Below the pieces are notes generated by a model. That model was not told the origin of the DNA. It made no database searches and saw nothing but the letters and a program-made list of their open reading frames with translations. DNA of 47,942 bases. Origin: Mycobacterium sp. 1100029.7 (GTDB lineage: Bacteria; Actinomycetota; Actinomycetes; Mycobacteriales; Mycobacteriaceae). The translations under genes and the position numbers were made by a program. Positions 40,482-47,942 of the stretch are shown in pieces (positions within the stretch are counted from its first letter, which is position 1; each line of letters begins with the position of its first letter). The stretch lies in NCBI RefSeq assembly GCF_001665235.1, contig NZ_LZSC01000036.1, forward strand, positions 1 to 47,942. Direction: 5' to 3'.

Positions 40482-41033
40482 TCAGAGCAGCCGCAGCGTC
40501 CAGCGACCGTCGCGGTGATGCAGCGTCGTCGAACTGACCGGACCAATATCGATGCGCCAGAACGACTTCGGTGAAGCATCTAAAGCCACCAGGATCGCCG
40601 CGCGGACCACCGCAGGATGCGTCACCGCGACGGTGCGCGCGGGGCCGTCGATCAACGACGTCAGCCAACGACCTACCCGCTCAGTCAGGTCGACGATGGA
40701 CTCGCCGCCATGGGGGGCCGTCGCGGGCTCGGTCAGCCACACATGCAGGTCGTCGGTCGTGAGGTCCGCCAGGGTCTGCCCGCGCAGGCGTCCGTAGTCC
40801 AGGTCGGCCAGCCGCGGCTCGGTCGTAGCGTTCAGACCCAACAGCAGCGCGGTTTCGCGGGTGCGTTGCTCGGGCCCGGCGAGGTGGTGTGCACCGGAAA
40901 CATCAAGGCCCGCAGCGCCTTCAGCTTGACGACGACCCAACTCGTTGAGCGGCTCGTCGTCGGGAAAGCGCGTGGTCGCCATCGCGTCGGTCATGGCGTG
41001 CGACACCAGCGTCAGCCGGACGACCGCCGTCAC
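40482..41033 (-). CDS. Histidine-phosphatase-superfamily protein with altered RHG motif, third gene of a B12-riboswitch operon
   Basis: This 183-residue protein has the phosphoglycerate-mutase-like fold. The first motif reads LVSHAMTDA where the family has LVRHGxT, so the catalytic His is kept but the phosphate-binding Arg is Ser and the Gly is Ala. Other parts match: LNELGRRQAEGA, EQRTRETALLLG, DYGRLRGQTLADL, PHGGESIVDLTERVGRWL and VAVTHPAVVRAAI with the second catalytic His. Start is GTG 41033, overlapping the cbtA stop (GTGA). Its place behind cbtB and cbtA suggests a cobalamin-related role such as alpha-ribazole phosphate phosphatase (CobC type), but this is inference; loss of Arg may mean another substrate or no phosphatase activity. 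Confidence 0.82.
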   Translation of the reverse strand: MTAVVRLTLVSHAMTDAMATTRFPDDEPLNELGRRQAEGAAGLDVSGAHHLAGPEQRTRETALLLGLNATTEPRLADLDYGRLRGQTLADLTTDDLHVWLTEPATAPHGGESIVDLTERVGRWLTSLIDGPARTVAVTHPAVVRAAILVALDASPKSFWRIDIGPVSSTTLHHRDGRWTLRLL

Positions 41034-41833
41034 GCCGCGAGGCTCGAGACCTGCCCGGTCTCGGTGCGCTCGCCCAGCAGCCGTCCCGCGAGCGTGCCGA
41101 AGACCACGCCGATCGTCACCCACAGCAGCAACTGCGCACCGAGTGACAGCAACCGGAATTCGTAAAGGACATCGGCGGGGAAGCCCGGGTAGATGATCGC
41201 ACCCGCATTGTCGCGCAACGGTTCTGGCGTCTCGTCGACTGTCGGCAGCAACACCGTGACGATCACGACGGCCACCACGTAGGCCCCGGCCGCGAGCAGC
41301 CGCCCGTGCCACGCCCCGAACCGGTCGGCCAGCCGGCGGCCCAGCCACACCGCCGTCAGCGTCAGCAGCCCCGACACCAGCACCATCACCAGATACCAGC
41401 CGGTGCGGGCACCGATGGTGTCGGACTGGCCCACCGCGGGCGGGTTCGGCGGATACTTGAGGAACGGAACCATGTACACCGACACGAATGCGGCGGCCGC
41501 GAGCAGCAACGAAAGTTGCCGTGGCGCAGGGCTTCTGAGGCGACCTGCCCAGCGCGCATAGACGACGCAGAACAGCACGGCGAACAGGGCGCCCATCGCG
41601 ACACCGAAGAGCAGCACACCGAATCCCAAACCGGGATTGGCCTGCACACCACGGGTGAACAGTTCGGCACCGTGTTCGTGCACGCCGTGGGCATTTTCGG
41701 CGTCGGTCCGGCCATCCTCAAATTCGATCGCACGGGTGATCACGGGTTCGGCACACACACGGGCGAAGATGAACGCCAGCACCGCGCCGATCGCGCCCGC
41801 CAGCAGCCCGCGTCCGATCAGACGCTTTTCCAC
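41030..41833 (-). CDS. cbtA: CbtA-family membrane protein, predicted cobalt transporter subunit
   Basis: This 267-residue integral membrane protein has about five to six hydrophobic segments (LLAGAIGAVLAFIFARVCA, FGVLLFGVAMGALFAVLFCVVYARWA, LLLAAAAFVSVYMVPF, WYLVMVLVSGLLTLTAVWLG, LLAAGAYVVAVVIVTVLLP, LLSLGAQLLLWVTIGVVFG). In this family it is found with the small CbtB and under cobalamin riboswitches, hence the cobalt prediction. The stretch ENAHGVHEHGAELFTR with three His could bind metal. Start at ATG 41833; 6 bp after cbtB, and coupled to the phosphatase-like gene. Confidence 0.88.
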   Translation of the reverse strand: MEKRLIGRGLLAGAIGAVLAFIFARVCAEPVITRAIEFEDGRTDAENAHGVHEHGAELFTRGVQANPGLGFGVLLFGVAMGALFAVLFCVVYARWAGRLRSPAPRQLSLLLAAAAFVSVYMVPFLKYPPNPPAVGQSDTIGARTGWYLVMVLVSGLLTLTAVWLGRRLADRFGAWHGRLLAAGAYVVAVVIVTVLLPTVDETPEPLRDNAGAIIYPGFPADVLYEFRLLSLGAQLLLWVTIGVVFGTLAGRLLGERTETGQVSSLAA

Positions 41834-41839
41834 GTCGCG

Positions 41840-42049
41840 TCAGTGGCAGGGGAAGCCGAGGAGGTGCCGGGCGTCGTGCACGAATTCGTGCACGTGGGTG
41901 TCACTGCCGAACAGCGACACCGCACCCTGGTCTACCCCGACGAAATAAAGCGCCAATAACGCCAGGAAGGCGGTTGCCGCCAGCCAGAGCGCGGCACTCG
42001 CCGCCGATAGATCAATCGCGCGTGCGCCGGTCGTCTCGCTACTGGACAC
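41840..42049 (-). CDS. cbtB: CbtB, small His-rich cobalt transporter subunit
   Basis: This 69-residue single-pass membrane protein has its helix at about residues 18-38 (ALWLAATAFLALLALYFVG). The C-terminal metal-binding tail has the typical HVHEFVHDARHLLGFPCH with several His and a final Cys-His. The GTG at 42049 (VSSSETTGAR) is chosen because AAGGAG lies 8 bases upstream; the longer open frame upstream crosses the riboswitch. First gene of cbtB-cbtA-phosphatase. Confidence 0.9.
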   Translation of the reverse strand: MSSSETTGARAIDLSAASAALWLAATAFLALLALYFVGVDQGAVSLFGSDTHVHEFVHDARHLLGFPCH

Positions 42050-42084
42050 TCTGGTCTCCTTCTGGGAATGACGCGTCCCGCCTT

Positions 42085-42176
42085 GGGTGACAGGTTCCGG
42101 GTCTGACTTTTCAGTGGCGCGACCGTTCTGGAATTTCACCAGATTCCGTTACCCGTCAGCAATTCCTACTGCCAAC
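42085..42176 (-). promoter_or_regulatory. Cobalamin riboswitch upstream of cbtBA
   Basis: Read on the minus strand, the conserved cobalamin-riboswitch blocks occur in order: GGGTAACGG (42154-42146), GGTGAAATTCC (42140-42130), a GCGCCACTG (42120-42112) and the B12-box-like AGTCAGACCC...GAACCTGTC (42108-42089). The core ends about 40 bases before the cbtB start, so it could hide the ribosome site when AdoCbl or another cobalamin binds. Boundaries are approximate. Confidence 0.9.
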
Positions 42177-42218
42177 GATCGTCAGTCTAAACGCCGCGGG
42201 CGCTGGCACAAACAGTTA

Positions 42219-42596
42219 CTACTGTGCGGGCGGGCCGCCATAGCCGAGCTGGCTGGCCGTGTACTTCGCGCCGTCGGTGACCGGCACGGCCTCCACCGCG
42301 GTGCCGTACGCACAGATCTCGGTCCACACGTCGCCGATCTCGGTGGTGTCGAACCGCATCGCGACGATCGCGTTGCCGCCGCGGTTGCGGGCCTCGGCGA
42401 TCAGCCGCCCCATGGCCTCGTTGCGACTCTCGGCCAGGTTCTTGGTCATCCCGGCCAGCTCACCACCGAACATCGCCTTGAAGCCCGCGCCCATTTGCGA
42501 GAACGCATTGCGCGAACGGACGGTCAGCCCGAACACTTCGCCGCAGACCCGCCGGATCTCCCAGCCCGGAAGGTCGTTGGTGGTCACGATCAACAC
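42219..42596 (-). CDS. YbjQ/UPF0145-family protein
   Basis: This 125-residue protein of the YbjQ/UPF0145 family (once called heavy-metal-binding domain) assembles in others as a pentamer or decamer. Family stretch: TTNDLPGWEIRRVCGEVFGLTVRSRN, then NLAESRNEAMGRLIAEARNRGGNAIVAMRFDTTEIG and WTEICAYGTAV. The GTG at 42596 (VLIVTTNDLPG) is chosen over an ATG ten codons upstream because AAGGGG lies at normal distance and the family starts there. It lies between clpC1 and the cobalamin riboswitch, on the minus strand. Function is not known. Confidence 0.88.
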   Translation of the reverse strand: MLIVTTNDLPGWEIRRVCGEVFGLTVRSRNAFSQMGAGFKAMFGGELAGMTKNLAESRNEAMGRLIAEARNRGGNAIVAMRFDTTEIGDVWTEICAYGTAVEAVPVTDGAKYTASQLGYGGPPAQ

Positions 42597-42620
42597 GGGC
42601 AAGCCCCTTAGCTCTCGGCA

Positions 42621-42669
42621 CAGCAAAACGGGTGGTTACTCCGGTCAGAGAGTAACCACCCGTTTGCTG
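42621..42669 (-). terminator. Long hairpin after clpC1
   Basis: Two 20-base arms (42621-42641 and 42650-42669) pair almost perfectly with one unpaired A/T and an eight-base loop; the arm core is CGGGTGGTTACTC. It starts 6 bases after the clpC1 stop on that strand. Intrinsic terminators in mycobacteria often lack a U run, as here. It is the strongest simple hairpin in the window. It would also lie in the leader of the YbjQ gene if transcription read through. Confidence 0.8.
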
Positions 42670-42674
42670 TCGTG

Positions 42675-45203
<2,529 letters not shown>

Positions 45204-45435
45204 GGGTGGTTACCTGCTCTCCCTCACCATCGGTACTCCCTCGTTGTCGGCTCAGGGACCGACACTGCGTACCTGGTGTCCACTGTAATGGTCGGCCCGT
45301 CAGGGTTCGAACGTTGCGGTGCCTTGCCGTTCGGGCCTGCTTGACTCTGTCTTGGGGAAATCCTCCGGCCGACGGAGTCGTAACTGAAGAAACGAGACAA
45401 ACCACCAAATCGTTTCCCGCTCACGCCGCCGATCA

Positions 45436-45452
45436 TTTCGCCGCCAGCGAAA
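45436..45452. promoter_or_regulatory. ClgR-box-like palindrome in the lsr2/clpC1 gap
   Basis: TTTCGCCGCCAGCGAAA has the outer arms TTTCGC/GCGAAA of the actinobacterial ClgR box (CGCYNANRGCG); the central A is C here. It lies about 235 bp before clpC1 and overlaps the downstream end of the lsr2 terminator. ClgR is known to activate clp genes in related bacteria. No gene is present in 45204-45502 apart from regulatory signals. Confidence 0.4.
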
Positions 45453-45493
45453 AAGAGAACCGGCGCCCAAGCCTTGCGGGCCGGGCGCCGGTT
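45448..45493 (-). terminator. Intrinsic terminator of lsr2
   Basis: An 11-bp GC-rich stem, AACCGGCGCCC (45458-45468) with GGGCGCCGGTT (45483-45493), has a 14-base loop. On the minus strand it is followed by CTCTTTTTCGC, a U run. It starts 9 bases after the lsr2 stop, so it is a textbook terminator for that gene. Confidence 0.92.
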
Positions 45494-45502
45494 ACTTACT
45501 TC

Positions 45503-45841
45503 TTAAGTAGCCGCGTGGAATGCGTCGATGACGTCGGCTGGGATACGGCCGCGCGTCGACACGTTGTGCCCGTTGCGGCGGGCCCACTCGCGGATCGCGG
45601 CGCTCTGCTCCCGGTCGATCGCCCCACGACCACGCCCCGTACCGGAACGCCCCCGACGGCGACCACCGACGCGACGGCCGGCTGCCACCCACTGCTTAAG
45701 ATCGTTGCGGAGTTTCGCCGCATTCTTACTCGAAAGATCAATCTCATAGGTCACCCCGTCAAGCCCGAATTCGACGGTTTCGTCGGCGGCGCCTGCACCG
45801 TCGAAATCATCGACCAAGGTGACGGTGACTTTTTTCGCCAT
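45503..45841 (-). CDS. lsr2: Lsr2, nucleoid-associated xenogeneic silencer
   Basis: This 112-residue protein bridges AT-rich DNA and silences horizontally acquired genes (H-NS analogue). The N-terminal dimer/oligomer domain is [42 protein letters not shown] basic Arg/Gly linker follows ([18 protein letters not shown]). The C-terminal DNA-binding domain is [30 protein letters not shown] with the RGR hook. The ATG at 45841 is chosen since the family always starts MAKKV; an upstream extension of 31 codons is not part of it. It lies downstream of lysS on the same strand with a 119-bp gap that probably holds its own promoter. Confidence 0.98.
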   Translation of the reverse strand: MAKKVTVTLVDDFDGAGAADETVEFGLDGVTYEIDLSSKNAAKLRNDLKQWVAAGRRVGGRRRGRSGTGRGRGAIDREQSAAIREWARRNGHNVSTRGRIPADVIDAFHAAT

Positions 45842-45960
45842 TAGCTTACCCTCGCGTTCTTCCCTGAGCAGTTGCTGAGCAGATTGAACCCACTCCCCGG
45901 TCACTAATCTGCCATAAGAACGCGGCATACTCAATCTGAGCGCAACACCGAGTTAGGTTT

Positions 45961-47460
45961 TCAGCTGTAGTGCGGCCGAACAATCGGGAACAAAACTGTC
46001 TCTCTAATTGACAGCCCGGTCAAAGTCATCAACAAGCGATCGATACCCATTCCCGTTCCGGTGCAAGGCGGCATCCCATACTCGAGGGCGGTGAGAAAGT
46101 CTTCGTCAAGCAGCATCGCCTCGTCATCGCCGGCCGCGGCGGCCCGCGCTTGTTCGGCGAATCGTTCCCGCTGCACCACCGGATCGTTTAATTCCGAGTA
46201 CCCGGTCGCGAGTTCGACACCACGCACATAGAGGTCCCACTTCTCGGTCACGCCCGGGATGCTGCGATGCTGCCGGGTCAAAGGCGTTGTCTCGACAGGG
46301 AAATCCTTCACGAACGTCGGCGCGGTCAGGGTATTGCCGACCGCATGCTCCCAAAGTTCCTCGACATATTTCCCGTGTCCGTAGCCGCGGTCGTCGGGAA
46401 TCTCGACTCCGAGCCGATCGGCGATCGCGCGCAGCTGCTGCAGCGAGGTCTGCGGTGTGATCTCTTCACCGAGTGCCGCGGACAACGACGGATACATTTG
46501 TATAGACGCCCATTCTCCGTCTATGTCGTACACACTGCCATCTGGCAACGGAAGTTGTCGGGTACCGATCGCCTCGTCCGCGACCTCCTGAATAAGCTCT
46601 CGTGTCACGACCGCCGAATCGTCATACGTTCCGTACGTCTGGTACGTCTCCAACATCGAGAATTCCGGCGAATGTGTCGAATCGGAACCTTCGTTTCTGA
46701 ACACCCGATTTAGCTCGAAGACCTTGTCGAATCCACCGACGATGCATCGCTTGAGGAACAGTTCCGGTGCGATGCGCAGGTAGAGATCGATGTCAAGCGC
46801 ATTGGAATGGGTGATGAACGGTCGCGCCGCCGCACCACCGGCCAACGTCTGCAACATTGGCGTTTCGACTTCGAGAAACCCGCGCCGTTCCAGCGCGTTG
46901 CGGACCGCCCGGATTACCGCGATCCGCTGACGGGCCACCGAGCGCGCCTGGGGCCGCACGATGAGGTCGACGTAGCGCTGGCGCACCCGCGATTCCTCGC
47001 TCATCTCCTTGTGCGCGACGGGCAGCGGCCGCAGCGACTTGGACGCGATGCGCCACGAGTCGGCCAGTACCGACAATTCACCGCGCCGTGAGCTGATCAC
47101 GGTGCCGTGCACGTAGACGATGTCGCCGAGGTCGACGTCGGCTTTCCAGGCATCCAGCGAATCCCGGCCGACTTTGTCCAGGCTGACCATTACCTGCAGC
47201 GTGGCGCCGTCACCGTCCTGCAATGTCGCAAAACACAATTTGCCGGAATTGCGAGCGAATATGACCCGACCGGCGACGCCCACCACGTCCTCGGTTGCGG
47301 AGTCGACCTCCAAATCCGGATAGGCCGCGCGGACCTGCGCCAACGTGTGGGTGCGCTCGATGGCGACCGGATAGGGGTCGATCCCCTCGGACAACAGCCG
47401 GGCACGCTTGTCCCGGCGAATCCGGAACTGTTCGGGAAGGTCTTGATCGGCTGCACTCAC
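45961..47460 (-). CDS. lysS: Lysyl-tRNA synthetase (class II)
   Basis: This 499-residue class II synthetase has an N-terminal OB-fold anticodon domain at about 60-150 ([26 protein letters not shown]). The catalytic domain holds motif 1 [21 protein letters not shown], motif 2 [18 protein letters not shown] and motif 3 [15 protein letters not shown]. It makes Lys-tRNA. The start ATG 47460 ([12 protein letters not shown]) gives normal length. A 176-bp gap to coaX holds short GTGTG repeats. Independent of the membrane-fused LysX. Confidence 0.97.
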   Translation of the reverse strand: MSAADQDLPEQFRIRRDKRARLLSEGIDPYPVAIERTHTLAQVRAAYPDLEVDSATEDVVGVAGRVIFARNSGKLCFATLQDGDGATLQVMVSLDKVGRDSLDAWKADVDLGDIVYVHGTVISSRRGELSVLADSWRIASKSLRPLPVAHKEMSEESRVRQRYVDLIVRPQARSVARQRIAVIRAVRNALERRGFLEVETPMLQTLAGGAAARPFITHSNALDIDLYLRIAPELFLKRCIVGGFDKVFELNRVFRNEGSDSTHSPEFSMLETYQTYGTYDDSAVVTRELIQEVADEAIGTRQLPLPDGSVYDIDGEWASIQMYPSLSAALGEEITPQTSLQQLRAIADRLGVEIPDDRGYGHGKYVEELWEHAVGNTLTAPTFVKDFPVETTPLTRQHRSIPGVTEKWDLYVRGVELATGYSELNDPVVQRERFAEQARAAAAGDDEAMLLDEDFLTALEYGMPPCTGTGMGIDRLLMTLTGLSIRETVLFPIVRPHYS

Positions 47461-47503
47461 GACGTGCCAGCTTAAATGACCTCTCGCTAGGTCCGCCGCA
47501 GAC

Positions 47504-47608
47504 GTCGAGTGTGCGCTGGTGGCTTCGAGTGTGCGTCAGCGGCGGCGACACGCCGTGAGCAGCCACCGAGGTCGCACACTCGACGGCGAGGATTCACACT
47601 CGACGGCG
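47504..47608. repeat. Cluster of four CGAGTGTG(CG) units in opposed orientations between lysS and coaX
   Basis: The unit TCGAGTGTGCG occurs at about 47505-47515 and 47525-47535. Its reverse complement follows at 47573-47583 (CGCACACTCGA) and, shortened, at 47595-47603 (CACACTCGA). Two copies in each direction allow several alternative hairpins. I remember short intergenic units of this kind as common in non-tuberculous mycobacteria. No gene is supported in 47461-47636. Confidence 0.75.
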
Positions 47609-47636
47609 CAGCACGGTACGCGCGCGTGGCGCAGGT

Positions 47637-47770
47637 TCAGCGGGCCGTCTTCAATCGGCCGCGCTGGGCGTCCCGATTGCGTTCGAAGACCAGCCGCAGT
47701 CCATGCAGCGTCAAGTGCTGGTCGTAGTCGGCCTCGGTGTTCAACTCGGACAGCAGCAGCGGCGCGGTGT
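47637..47770 (-). CDS. coaX: CoaX, type III pantothenate kinase, C-terminal end only
   Basis: The last 44 residues of the kinase that phosphorylates pantothenate in CoA synthesis run from [18 protein letters not shown] to the end [19 protein letters not shown]. The preceding part is not upstream on this strand but is found inverted on the plus strand at 47761-47942 ([20 protein letters not shown], then [14 protein letters not shown]). Joined after inversion of the loop 47771-47866 they give a normal CoaX C-terminal domain. Truncation is due to the window edge and not to a mutation. Confidence 0.9.
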
Positions 47771-47942
47771 TCGGTTTCGCCGGATTGGTCGACGGCCTGG
47801 TAGGCCGCGTCCGCGAGGACGTGGACGGCTTCGCCGGCGATGACGTCGTGGTGGTGGCCACCGGGCACACCGCGCCGCTGCTGCTGTCCGAGTTGAACAC
47901 CGAGGCCGACTACGACCAGCACTTGACGCTGCATGGACTGCG
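47695..47942. repeat. 76-bp perfect inverted repeat at the right edge (probable fold-back chimera)
   Basis: Bases 47695-47770 are the exact reverse complement of 47867-47942, with a 96-base loop at 47771-47866. The right arm stops at the last base of the window. Loop plus right arm encode CoaX on the plus strand, while the left arm and what follows encode the end of the same protein on the minus strand. The two pieces belong to one gene and one of them is turned round. Confidence 0.88.

Noticed and set aside
45206..45844. Plus-strand open frame across the clpC1/lsr2 gap and lsr2
   Set aside because: It crosses a terminator and the antisense of lsr2, and has no domain.

Overview
The window is about 48 kb of GC-rich DNA from a non-tuberculous Mycobacterium. 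The genus call rests on the hsaB-hsaC-hsaD-hsaA/kshB steroid cluster with fadE34 and kstR, the block carD-ispD-ispF-cysS-rlmB, lpqE-radA-disA, canB/mutY, mhuD-lpqF, and clpC1-lsr2-lysS-coaX. This is the gene order I remember for M. tuberculosis Rv3567c to Rv3600c, with several extra gene blocks inserted. No rRNA, tRNA, CRISPR array, insertion sequence or prophage was seen. Gene matches come from reading the proteins and from memory; no database search was run.

The window looks like one complete short-read contig. Both ends are perfect inverted repeats (77 bp left, 76 bp right) that run exactly to the last base. Each surrounds a loop of about 90 bp whose reading frame makes sense only after inversion. 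Left of the loop junction is a membrane-anchored kelch protein; right is coaX. Both ends are best read as fold-back chimeras.

Layout. (1) 1-2.7 kb: a truncated kelch double-propeller gene and a small membrane coiled-coil protein. (2) 2.7-12.6 kb: cholesterol catabolism. hsaABCD degrade the steroid A/B rings, kshB supplies electrons to the 9-alpha-hydroxylase, FadE34 dehydrogenates the side chain, and KstR represses them through three visible operators. An SDR/TetR pair with its own large inverted-repeat operator is inserted here. (3) 12.6-16.4 kb: a LacI regulator diverging from a ZnuABC metal importer behind a Zur-like palindrome. (4) 16.4-20.9 kb: two tandem LppH-like lipoproteins, an orphan PxpA, a metallo-beta-lactamase-fold protein and an ArsB/NhaD-type transporter. 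(5) 20.9-28.0 kb: an accessory block with a P450, a large ATPase-LuxR regulator and an FAD monooxygenase. The P450 and the monooxygenase carry the same 12-bp palindrome in their promoters. A secreted Cys-rich protein and a secreted glycerophosphodiesterase follow.

(6) 28-47.9 kb: mostly housekeeping. It holds rRNA methylation, CysRS, MEP-pathway IspD/IspF, CarD, RadA, the c-di-AMP synthase DisA, carbonic anhydrase, MutY, the haem-degrading MhuD, the ClpC1 unfoldase, the nucleoid protein Lsr2 and LysRS. Inside it is a cobalamin-riboswitch-controlled operon cbtB-cbtA plus a histidine-phosphatase-like protein with an altered active-site motif.

The two most interesting systems are the LuxR/P450/monooxygenase module with its shared palindromes and the riboswitch operon with its atypical phosphatase.
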